64,000 bases of DNA, taken from positions 13,516,001 through 13,580,000 of the forward strand of contig JAMPIQ010000002.1 of assembly GCA_024699855.1 (NCBI GenBank), in the 5' to 3' direction. Position 1 is the first letter of the stretch. Every line of letters starts with the position of its first letter. Below are positions 26,550 through 36,280 of the stretch, piece after piece. The position numbers and the translations under genes are program-made. The stretch is from Aphelenchoides besseyi (Eukaryota; Nematoda; Chromadorea; Rhabditida; Aphelenchoididae). The notes under the pieces are model-generated. The model did no database searches. It was not told the origin of the DNA and worked only from the letters and a program-made list of their open reading frames with translations.

Positions 26550-27812
26550 TATGAGAACAGTAAAAGTTGTCAACAACTTTCTCATCGATAATGGAAGTCC
26601 GATCAGCACAACCGACAACACGATTTCGTCGGTTCCTACCAGCTCTCGAGCTCACCGAGGTGCTCTACCACGTTTTCCATCAGCTTCCAAACGTTCTCCA
26701 TCGGGTTCAAATCCGGGCTACGGGATGGCCAATCGCTCGTAGCTACTTCCTGGTCGAGTAAGAAGTCAGTGGTGACCTTCGTCGTGTGAATTGGCGCTAG
26801 GTCTTCTTGCCACACCCAGGACCGGCGTCTCATTTGCCTTCGAATCCACGGAAAATACTTCAAATTGAGATCAGAAACGTAGTCGACCGCTTTGTAGTGA
26901 TTGTTGCAAATCTATAACATATGAAATTGCCATCAAAAATTGAAGAGATAGACGAAAAACGCACGTTGATCAGCAATTTCCCGGTTGAACAGATGGCGCC
27001 GAGGATCATGATTGATCCATCGCCCATTTACCGCTTGTATCGCTCCAAATGAACGTTTTTGGTTCCATAAGAACCTACACTGTCCGGCCCGTCTAGACAA
27101 AGCGCTTCTCGTCGCTGAAAACCCATGTTGTAAAGTCGGTCCCAGCGATCAAGTGACGTCGTGTAAAGTTGAGGCGGTGTGTGTCCGTGAGAGGAAGCCG
27201 CTTCTTAACAAACTCGTAGAAGACATTGTCGCGATTCAGCCAGCGGCAAATCGATCGTCGATCGACATCCAACTCCAAGTTATCCTGGATTGAACGCGAG
27301 GTAACGCGGTTACCGCCTTGAAGTTCGGTGACTACATGGTGTTTAATACGACGACGAAGGCGCGAATTCATTTTTTTGGACGACTGAGAGTCTTGCCCGT
27401 TTTTCTGCTCGAATTTTTGAGTACGCGCTCAACACTTGACTTTGAAACTTTATATCGCTTCGCCGTTCCTCTAATACTTCGTAAAATCGCGTACTGTTCC
27501 TTAATTTCTTTTTTCTTCTCGTCCGAAAGCATCTAAAATGAAAGAATTGTCATCGACAAAACTAAAAATATAAAAAACCACGCTGTCAATACTAATGCAT
27601 CCAAAAAACCCAATAAACCAAGTGTCTTCCAAACTTTTGTCCACTTGATTTTCGAGTTACGCAACCTTTTCGATAATTGAGCGTCACGCGCCGACTTTTT
27701 TTATGTTCATTCAAATAGTCTTTGTCTAAGAGGTTCAATGTACAAAAAACCGACCTGTTCCCTTCAGCCATTCGCGAGATACAGGTGTCTTCCAAGCTTT
27801 TGTCCAGTACTG
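26550..27812 (-). mobile_element. broken Tc1-like transposon inserted in the Helitron helicase
   Basis: The right end at 27,812 carries a Tc1-type terminus (minus-strand CAGTACTGGACAAAAGCTTG) followed by TA, exactly where the Helitron helicase reading stops. A second copy of the terminal motif (GGACAAAAGTTTGGAAGACA) lies about 165 bases inside, as in IR/DR-type Tc1 elements. Transposase pieces follow: a helix-turn-helix near 27,370-27,536, DTHRLNFTRRH and WVFSDEKRF (first Asp), WQEDLAPIHTTK (second Asp) and RSPDLNPMENVW (Glu). They lie in different frames with stops, and the left part is interrupted by the mariner, so the gene is dead. Confidence 0.75.
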
Positions 27813-27814
27813 TA

Positions 27815-28663
27815 TCTAGGGGCCATTGGTGCTTCATCCCAAATAATCACATCTGCTTGCATCAACATCTTACCACCGCGATTGTTGGAAGTCAAAGTTG
27901 AGTTCGAATCGCGGTCAAGTGGAACTCCAAGTCCAAATGTTTTGTGGCAAGTTCGTCCATTGGGCAACAACAACGCAGCAATACCGGTGAATGCGCACGT
28001 CGAAAACTTCTTTTTCAATCCATGGATAAAGTGACAGAGAGTTTTGTAGACGTAAGTTTTACCCGTTCCACCCAAACCGTCGACAAAGAAGCACTTTTGC
28101 GTTGTTTTGTTTTGGATACTATCAAGGATCTTGTCGACGACCACTTTTTGTTCAATGTTCAACATTTCGTACATTTCTTTTGCAGATTCGAGCTCTTGGT
28201 CGTGATCGATTGGGTCTTCGATTTCGTCGATGTCGTCAACTTGATCCATTGATGGGAAATCTTTAAACGACTTGTTTTCACATTGAAGAATCATGTTGAT
28301 ACGTTGGTAAGCGCGAGCGATTGCTTTAATTCTATTTTGCAGGCGTCTGAAGAAGTCGTCGCATAATTCATTCTTGAACTTTTCCCACATAAGTTTTGGA
28401 TCGGCCGGGTTGCAATGAATGAGAATGTTGGCAAAGAGGCTTTGTAGTGCTCGGGACATCAAAACTGAAATCGCTTCTTCCATACATTTAATGTACTCTT
28501 CGTCATCCTCAGTCAAACCCAAAGCTAAACACGCATCGGCGTTGTTTTGGTATTCAATTCCGTTAACGGTTCGAAGTTCTTTGAAGCTTCTTGCTCCTTT
28601 GACGTGTTGAAGCAGAAGACGTAAGTACCATAGATCTCCGCGAGTTGGACTAATTGCGTACAT
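27815..28663 (-). pseudogene. Helitron Pif1-type helicase, N-terminal half
   Basis: DNA helicase of the Helitron. After a region typical of Helitron proteins (RGDLWYLRLLLQHVKGA) the frame has Walker A GLGGTGKT, a motif CAFTGIAALLL, and Walker B DVIIWDEAPMAPRY. The protein is cut there by the Tc1-like insertion, removing helicase motifs III-VI. It is probably the same polypeptide as the Rep part; a stop-containing 100-base gap at 28,664-28,764 now separates them. Confidence 0.82.
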
Positions 28664-28764
28664 TCGGCCGATGGTATTGTTATTTCGTACTCTTGGTTCC
28701 CATTGATTGACGGTTTCGTTGTTTTGGTTGGTAAGAATTTTTACTGCTTTTCATGAGTAATGAG

Positions 28765-30237
28765 TTAGATTTCAGAATACAGAAGTTGGCGAGCGTTTGA
28801 ATCACGTTCATTTAAGGTAAAATAGTCCATCAGTTTGGTTTTCTTTTCCATTGCTTTTTTCGCTTTTTCAGCATCGCAATCTTCTTCGATGTAGACGGCT
28901 TGTTGGTTTTCCAAATGGATTGGCAATCGTTCAATGTGGTGGCTTTTGTCGTGCATTTTTAACTTCACGATCCGATAACATGCTTCGACAGGACCGACGT
29001 AACGACCGTCGATGTGGTTCTTGATTTCATCGTGGTTAATGTTCTCCGATGATTTGAGTTCCAAAGAAGCGGCGTCATAACCTTTGTAAGTGTATTTGTA
29101 AAGGCACTTGACATTCTTAATGGAGCTCACAATCTCAACGTTGATATGGCACCGATAACGTTTAAGAAGATACCAACTATGTGGAACGACTCGGCGGTTA
29201 TCATACTTCACACCGTTGATTTCAATAGTGCGTCCGTTATTCGGTCGTTTCAGAAATGGATAACCGTTTTTATTGACTTTCGTTTCTTCCAAAAACTGTT
29301 TCGGGAACTTGTGTCGACACTTTCCATTGATCATGCATGGAGTTCTTGGGTTTTTGTCGCCGCAAATTCGGTGGATCATGTACTTGCTTACCAATTCTAT
29401 CAGTTCCGGATCCGATTCTGGTGGCAATTCGGCGCTGAAGTACTTGTCGATGTTTTTCGGTTGCAAGAACTTCTGTCCATCTTTCAAACTTACTAAGCAG
29501 TGAATATGTGGAAGTCCGCGTTTTTGGAATTCGGTAACGTAAACATAACATTTTGATTCACCGAAAATTTGTTTCTTTACCAAGTCGTCAATAATTGCTT
29601 CTACTTTCAGGGCGAAGACACGCGCAACGATGTCCGGACGATTACTAGTTGTTTGTTTGGCGCCAAGAACGATGGTTTCATTGATCGTTTGTACGATTTC
29701 CGGCCAAAGTGCATCGCATGTCAGGGTAATGAACAGATCCGGGTTTCCATTGTTCAAAACTATCGCCATTGCATCCTGGTAGTTCTCACGCATGAAACGT
29801 GGTGAGCCGAAGTGAGTCGATGGCAGAATATGGATTCTTCCAATAGCCCGATCCAGTTTTTGACCGAGTTTGTTCAGACTTGCGTGCAGTTCATGATAGT
29901 GAATTGTTTTTAGTTGCTTTTGGTTTATTCGAATCCATTTTATGCGATCGCTTTCGACCTGAATGTAAGAATCCACTACGAACTGTTGGAACAATTTCTT
30001 ACCGTAATGAATTCGACTGTTCGAGTCTTTTCGAATGGCCAACCGATAACTGTGGAATTCAGCACGAGTTAGTCGGGTATGTTTTTTTGCGTTAATTTTC
30101 GCCATATCAATTGACCATCCAAGAGTTCCTTTAGGGAAGAACAGTGGGTACAACCAGGAAGTGGCAAATGGGCTCAATGAACTTAGAACTCGTGGTGATG
30201 GTTCGTTTTTCAATTGGATGACTGTTGAGTCCTTCAA
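28765..30237 (-). pseudogene. Helitron Rep (HUH endonuclease) domain
   Basis: About 490 residues of the nicking and joining enzyme. It shows the Helitron block LFPKGTLGW, the FITLTCDALWPE motif, the HUH metal site QKRGLPHIHCLVSL, the cysteine-containing CGDKNPRTPCM region, and the two-tyrosine motif CLYKYTYKGYD. The catalytic residues look preserved although the flanking coding is broken, so this copy is recently degenerated rather than ancient. Confidence 0.85.
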
Positions 30238-30303
30238 TAGTTCCGCACGGCACTCTTGTGTTTTTGGCTTTCTGATTTTCCCGGCTCTGCACGACTTGTT
30301 ATT

Positions 30304-30671
30304 TTATTGTAATTGCACCCAATAAACCTTTCTAGCAACCTGGTCAGGACACTCCTCGGGCAAAAAAATGACTAAGGGCATTTCACGCATATCTCCAGAA
30401 GCGTCGGTTGTAAAAACGGCCCCTATTTCATCGACAGTTGCTTCGTTGAAACGGTTCGGATCATAACCGGGTCGCATTTTGAATGCCATTTGCACGTTCT
30501 CAACAGATCTGCCAGCGTTTTCTTTCGTAAGTCGCTCATCATTATATGCATTTTAGCGTGCGGCTTACGTTCGCGTATTATTTTGTCCAACAATTCCATC
30601 AACTCCTTTTTTGTTCCATTTGTTGTATTCAATCGTCTATCAACTGCTTCAGCAGGATCAGAGAAGAACAA
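30304..30671 (-). pseudogene. Helitron N-terminal coding fragments
   Basis: Two overlapping frames continue the Helitron protein upstream of Rep. One covers DPAEAVDRRLNTTNG onward; the other resumes with MRPGYDPNRFNEATVDE, the typical YRPGxNxPTxxEIAVIF-like Helitron block, and FLPEECPDQVARKVYWV. The switch between frames near 30,480 marks a frameshift. Confidence 0.6.
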
Positions 30672-30889
30672 CTAGACGTACTTTCGATCAGCTGGGGCTT
30701 TTACACTTTCATCGATCTCATAGCAAATTTGATTTTGAATGCTAAAACAGTATGGACCAGCAGATTGCTTGTTGTCGTCATAAAGTCAATCAAATGAAAT
30801 GTTGCCGTAAAATCTGCGTCGTTTGTCGACTCAAACTGCTGTTATTTCGAGAGTACATGAAAATACCTGATTTGATTTCGATTTGATTT

Positions 30890-31920
30890 TGAACCTTTAT
30901 TCGATATCAGTAGATATGAAGGACAACAATAAACTGTGAGCCCAGTCCTGTGTGTGGACGTTGGATCGCCATTCTTCGGACGCGCTTTCTCGTGTTGTGC
31001 CGGAGATTTGCCGCCGGAAGTCGTTTTCATAGCGGGTGGCGTGGCGTCCGCGCGTTGGTCGACGAGGTGCGGGTTTCCAGTTGAGTAATTGAGCGGACCA
31101 TCGGTTTTGACGCTCGGGCGAGAGCACTTTCTGTACGTATTTCCACTTTCTCTTTCGAGTGGCGATGATCACGTCCTCGAGTTGTGTTTGGTTTCGGATC
31201 CATTCGCGTGGGTGCTTGTCGATGAGTTTGATTTTGAGCATTCGGCGTTCCATTTGTGTTTGGCATCTCCGTAGTCGTTGACGAGCATCTTTCCGTAGAG
31301 CCCATGATTCGCAGCCATAAGTCATTGATGGGAGAATGACTTGATTGAAGTATCTTCGCTTGATGACCATTGGAACTTTGCGCGAAGTGAGCAGTGCCCC
31401 GGCTTTTCAGAAAGCGCTCCAGCCAGCTCCGATTCGTCTTCCTATTTCGCGACCGTGATTTCTCGGCAAAGTGATTAATTGTCCCAAGTAAACGAATTCA
31501 CTTACGCAATCCACTAGCCTGCCGTTGAGTGAGAGGGAGGTCGCGAGATCTGGATCGCGTCCATTTGTGGTTGTAAGGAGTTTCGTTTTTGCGACGTTGA
31601 TGTTGAGTCCCACTCGCTCACATTCTCTTGCCAGGCGCCCCGCGGTTCTTTCGGGCTCGTCGAGGTTGTCGGAGGTCAGTGCGACATCGTCGGCGTAAGC
31701 GAGATATCGAAGACGTTCATTGTTGATTTCAATCCCAAAATTTGCCCACGGTATTCGGTCGAGTGCAAGTTGAAGAGTAAGCACGAAAAGAAGCGGCGAG
31801 AGACTGTCGTCCTGCCGGACCCCTTTTTGTGTGTCGAATGGGGCGCTTGAATTGCCGATGACCACCGATGAACTTCCGACGGCGTAGAGTTGTTGAATCA
31901 TTCGGGTTGTGCATTCGTCG
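30890..31920 (-). mobile_element. 5'-truncated non-LTR retrotransposon (LINE) reverse transcriptase
   Basis: Read right to left: GVRQDDSLSPLLFVLTLQLA, then the catalytic LRYLAYADDVAL box, then thumb-region sequence INVAKTKLLTT and EFVYLGQLI, then in a second frame YGCESWALR, QMERRMLKI and a basic C-terminus ending at 30,897. The order and the C-terminal GCESW/ERRML block fit RTE/Jockey-like elements with an APE endonuclease, which is missing here. A frameshift at about 31,400 separates the two frames. The 3' end is an AATAAAGG motif followed by repeats of AAATC on the minus strand. Confidence 0.8.
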
Positions 31921-34008
31921 ACTTCATAGTGTCGGAAAAATACCTGAAAACGGTGAAATAATTAATCGTTTGCAGAACCAACTTACAAGTTATTTTCGAT
32001 GGACTCGGTCGCTTTCTGAATCCAACTTTCAGCTCAATCACTTCAGTTCTCTCGTTGTGAATTTTGCTTTCTTGTTTAGAACTTTTTAGTTCGACTTTTC
32101 ATCGTCAACAATCGGAGAATCATCGGGGAAGTGAAAGCCTCATTGCATTCGCAGTGTTTTTGCACTGGACATGCGCACCGCCTTTTTACTGTTCAGAGCC
32201 ACTGGGTCGAACAATTTGCACGTCGGACATCGACATTTTAATTATGAACGTTCGATGTTCGTCGTCGAACAGACGACTTTGGTGTCAGTCTACGGGCAAA
32301 AGCCTTTCTGCACGTGATGCCCGCAATCACATTCGTCCTTAGGCGCTGTTTTTCAGGTTGTCAACTATCCCCTTTTTCGGTTCGATTTTTTTGTGGTTCG
32401 ATTGAAAGCCGACAACCAACTCACTGTATCGCCGCTTGAAGTCCCACGGGAAGTGATTAGCTTTGTATGCTGTGATGGTCATCTTTGTCGCGCCCTTGCG
32501 GTCGCGATATATAACGGCGGTCACTTCCCACTTCGACACCTCTTCTTCTCTTTTTGTCCCTACACCGAACGTTTTCCCCAGTCTATGACCTGTTGTTTAT
32601 TTTATCTATCCTCAATAAAGTATTCACTACATTTTTATAAGTTGGCTCGCGGCGTTACGAACGATCAACTGGAATAAGGGAAAAAGAGCCGATTTGGTAA
32701 TTTTGATCTTTCAGTAGAATAACCAGATTTTACATTCCCGGAAGCTATTAGTAGATTATAGAGTACCCCATGCTGCATTGGAAAAACGCTCTTTGTTGAA
32801 AATTACGGTGAAGGAGAAGAGCCTGAAATCTTGTCGTTGCATTTGGATACGTTGGAGTGGAAAAGCACAGGTATTATATTGAAGAATGTTTGGTCAATTC
32901 ACAGCGATGGAATAGAAGCACTGATTGTGCGAACAATTTCTAATGTTCCAGAATTGCATAACATTTACCGATTTGTGGTCAAGTAAGTTGAGACCAAACT
33001 ACGGAATTGACAAGACGCATTTCAGTTGACCGGACAAACTCTCCAATTTGGCTTGGCTCCAACTGAAACGCATCTTCGACGCCCGACCTGATGCCTACAA
33101 TTCTATTCTGAGTCAGTTATCCGAAAATATTAAGCGAAAATGTCTCTTCAATTTTGACTGATGTTCATTTCTGTTATATTGTTTTCTTGCTGTAAACTTT
33201 TGATTTTAGTGAGTAGATAACAAAATGTCTTTGACCTGATCGTCATCACTTTGCATTCGACGTTCGTTCGCACCGTTGTCTAAGATGACAAGAGCTTGGG
33301 TTTTATGTTCGATAACGTATTCTTTATTTGATTATTGAATTTTACGATCAAGTTAACTTCTCATGAACCAGACTATCAACCGAAATTAAACAGACAACGT
33401 CAAGGAGGTTGAACTCTCAACCAACAATAATTCGACCATCTCTTCGATAATCCTTCTGGTTGTTGATAAAAGCACACTTGAAACGTACCGTTAGCTTCAT
33501 TCTTGACTGTTTAAAATTCGCCGATTCTCGACCACTACTCCCGCCTTTCATTTCGCTTGGCGTGTCCTGAATTAACTAATTGCGATAAATAATTAGATTA
33601 CAAAAACAAATACCTGCAGTTGTACTTCCAATTCTTTTGTGCCATTGAGCACTGGTCCTTTATAGTCATGCAAAAGAGCGCAAATCCACATTTTCACCTG
33701 AATTCAAAGTATTACATAAATTCAACAAATAAAAGCTATAAAAACCAAATGATCCATTTGCTACAACAACACCATTTAAAGTGGCTGAGCACTCTCGATT
33801 TCCCCGCCTGAATCTATTTGCCGAAAAGTTCCCGAACAAAACACCACAACAAAAGAAAGCAACTGTTTTCGCGCACAATCTCTAAGTACTAATCCGCAGT
33901 GTCTGTCTGTTATCGAATGCAAATTTGTGTTGATTTGTATTATTTTTTCAGTGCCACGTGGTATAGTGAGTAGTGTTTTTGCTTACCAAGGATTTGCTCT
34001 CCTGTATC
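31921..34008. other. intergenic, one decayed exon pair and otherwise nothing recognised
   Basis: Apart from the exon pair at 32,780-33,161 I see no gene. A minus-strand frame at 32,339-32,539 (66 codons) is protein-like but has no family or neighbours. No inverted repeats other than the element starting at 34,011 were noticed. Confidence 0.4.
32780..33161 (+). pseudogene. two exons of an unidentified, apparently dead gene
   Basis: Exon-like sequence runs from 32,780 (GKTLFVENYGEGEEPEILSL) for about 70 codons to a good donor (GTCAA|GTAAGT). A 43-base intron ending TTTCAG leads to a second segment (PDKLSNLAWLQLKRIFDARP, then AYNSILSQLS) ending at TGA 33,159-33,161. Joining them puts an in-frame TGA directly at the junction (AA|TTGA), which a single C-to-T change in a CGA codon would explain. 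I do not recognise the protein. The upstream side has stops, so the 5' part is gone. Confidence 0.4.
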
Positions 34009-34010
34009 TA

Positions 34011-35393
34011 CAGGGTGGTTAAAAATGAACTCCCACTTTTTTTCCCGAAAAAAAATTTTTTTTGAAATGAAAAATCGGTCTGTTTTCATTTCGAGATCAC
34101 AATTTATTAACAGTAATGAGTTCATCGGATTTCCACTTGTCCCCCTTGTCGATCTAGGCAGGTTTGAAGTCGCCGATGATAGTTGGCCATGACTCGTTCG
34201 CGCATTGGTCGATCTTGTCTTAATTGGTCGGCGACTTCAACAATTGCCGTCCTCAACTCGTCGAGCGTTCTGGGACGCTGATCCGTGTTGAATATTCGGC
34301 CTTTCATGTAACCCCAAAGCCAGAAATCACATGGTGTGAGATCTGGAGATCGAGGTGACCAAGCCGCGGGTGATGGATGGGCACGGGTTCCTCTTCCAAT
34401 CCACCGCCCCGGGAATTCACGATCGAGCAAAGTCAGAACGTTGTTCCCAATATGACACGGGGCGCCATCTTGTTGGAACAACATGTTGTGGAAATTGGGC
34501 CAACCCCTACGGGTTGGCAGGATCTCGTTAACCAGGGTTTGTTCCAACCACTGGGAGTTGATTCCCCGTTGACCGGCTGATGGTTCCCAAAAAATTGGGC
34601 CAATCACGCCTTCAATGCCAACGCCCATCCACACCGTCACTTTCGGGGAGGGAAAACGACAGGTATCGAACCAATGCGGGTTGGAATCTGCCCACATGAT
34701 CCAATCGTGCCGATTCACACCCCCATCCAAATGAAAGTGGGCTTCATCGGTGAATAACAAGTTATTCAACCGATCCGGATCAGCCGCCAGACGCATCAAC
34801 TCGTCTCGGGCAAAATTCATTCGCGTGGCGGGATCTGGAGCGTCGAGAGCGTGTGCCATCTGAAGATGGTAGGGACGCATCTTCAGGTCTTCTTTGAGGA
34901 TAAGCTGGAGTGTGCTTCGTGACATTTGAGTGGGTGGCTCGTCTTCTCCATCACCACTGGGTCCAATAACGAACGGATTGCGCCTCGTTGAAAGATGAGG
35001 GTTGGCCGCGAACGCTTGTCGAACATCTTCAATTGCTTCTGCACTTCGAACACGCCTAAAGGGCAATGAAAAAAAAGCAAAACTCGAACTCACTTGGACT
35101 TGTGCATACCGCGCTCGCCGTGCACTGAACCAGTGGCGTAGAAGTTTTCCACCCATTTTTGGATGGTTTTGCGATCGGGGTTACGAGCATCATCATCTCC
35201 GGCATCACGACGAATTCGTTTGACAAACTTGACGTAACAGTACGCCTCCTCAATGAACACACCAACAAACTTCGCTTTTTCTTGATCACTGTAGCCCATA
35301 ACGATTTAACAAAACTAACCGATTTTTCCAATTTTTCATTTCAAAAATTTTTTTTTCGGGGAAAAAAGTGGGAGTTCATTTTTAACCACCCTG
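34011..35393 (-). mobile_element. IS630/Tc1/mariner-superfamily element, TA duplication
   Basis: CAGGGTGGTTAAAAATGAAC starts at 34,011 and its reverse complement ends at 35,393, both flanked by TA (34,009-34,010; 35,394-35,395). The inverted repeats extend roughly 60-70 bases with small length differences in the T/A runs. The 1,383-base element contains one transposase gene and nothing else. Confidence 0.88.
34122..35299 (-). CDS. transposase of the 34,011-35,393 element, one intron
   Basis: DDE-type transposase. Exon 1 (from ATG at 35299) encodes a helix-turn-helix-like region (KTIQKWVENFYATGSVHGER) and ends ...MHKSK at a GTGAGT donor. A short intron of about 45 bases ending CCCTTTAG leads to the main exon. 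Catalytic residues: LLFTDEAHFHLDG (D), LFQQDGAPCHIG (D) and RSPDLTPCDFWLWGYMKG (D). The whole frame is open to TGA/TAA near 34,122 with no visible lesion. The HTH plus D-D-D layout fits the DDE_3-containing families common in arthropods and nematodes. Confidence 0.82.
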
Positions 35394-35523
35394 TATTTAA
35401 GTTTGTTTTTAGAGCCGCTGATTGTCGTTTAATTGTTTTCGGTTGGTTAATAAAAATTTTTTGTTTGTTTTGTATCTTTTAGGTTTTTTTTGTATTTGTC
35501 AGCCCGTGGCAAGGCTGACATCT

Positions 35524-35839
35524 TATTTGGATCTACGAAAAGCACGAAAACCCAACCTTTATTCAATCGCTGAGCGATGGAGGTGCTCCGACAACCGTGT
35601 ATAGTCGGGTCTTAGCATATGTAAGGGCATTTGCTGTTGCGAGTTGCCAGCTCTGGACAGCGCCCCCCGTGCTTTCCCTTGTTTTCTCAAGGTACCCATT
35701 GGCTTCCAGAATTGGTACTGTCTGGGTTGGGCGTGAACAGCGGGTTCGAATTACTGCTTCGACCGGTGATCGAACCCGGGAGCAACCAAACTCTGTGCAG
35801 CCGTCTTACCTTTGCACTACGCTGTCCACTATTTGGATC
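35524..35839 (-). repeat. tRNA-derived SINE with 10-base target duplication
   Basis: TATTTGGATC occurs at 35,524-35,533 and again at 35,830-35,839. On the minus strand, right after the right-hand copy, lies a tRNA-like head: TAGTGCAAAGG resembles box A and GGTTCGATCACC resembles box B, about 50 bases apart. The acceptor arms do not pair, so it is not a working tRNA. The minus-strand tail ends ATTGAATAAAGGTT plus a short T-rich piece, which resembles the 3' end of the LINE at 30,890. Confidence 0.55.
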
Positions 35840-35944
35840 CATTCAAGGTTATTTGTAAAGGTTAATTCTCGGATATTCATTGATTTAATTGTTGATTTGA
35901 AGCCGAAGAATAAAGCTCATTGTTTTAATTGAAATTTGGTTGAA

Positions 35945-36175
35945 ATGCCAACGAAAAGAGTTTTTGTGTCTGCAGAATATAAATAAGAATTTAACAGAAA
36001 TAAAAGAGCAAGAAATGCTGAATCCCAACGCGGTCGTAGAAGTGCATTGTCAGAAAGTGAAAGAGAAACAAACCGCGAAGCAGATCGAATAGCTGACGTT
36101 AATGCTAGAAATGAAATGAACGATAATCAAAAAGATGTCGCACGTCAAAATGATAGAAATAGGGAAAAAAACTGA
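35945..36175 (+). pseudogene. Helitron N-terminal relic
   Basis: ATGCCAACGAAAAG opens a short frame that stops, then a frame from about 35,990 encodes a basic and acidic repetitive stretch (RARNAESQRGRR, SESERETNRE, RQNDRNREKN) before TGA at 36,173. This composition is typical of the N-terminal tail of Helitron proteins in animals. The Rep and helicase parts do not follow. Confidence 0.4.
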
Positions 36176-36280
36176 AGTGCGAAGGTTCAAGGTGGGCCTT
36201 AAATAGGGGTGAGTGGATGTGCAAGACAAACAATCGGTGCGGAACACAATGGCCTTTGGAGCTCGATTTGCATCGACAGT

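Larger units (their letters stand above)
27815..30671 (-). mobile_element. truncated Helitron
   Basis: Rolling-circle transposon with fused-type Rep and Pif1-family helicase coding, read from right to left. The N-terminal segment (30,304-30,671), Rep (28,765-30,237) and helicase N-half (27,815-28,663) are in order but separated by stops and frame changes. The helicase ends after WDEAPMAPRY, where the Tc1-like element begins; the rest of the helicase is not found on the other side, so the 3' end is lost. I could not identify the 5' TC end. Confidence 0.8.

Noticed and set aside
26695..26725. GGGTTCAAATCCGGGCT looks like a tRNA T-arm
   Set aside because: On the other strand it encodes the Tc1 transposase motif SPDLNPMEN; no D-arm or acceptor stem nearby.
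35764..35838. functional tRNA on the minus strand
   Set aside because: Box A and B are present but the acceptor stem does not pair, so I call it a SINE head.
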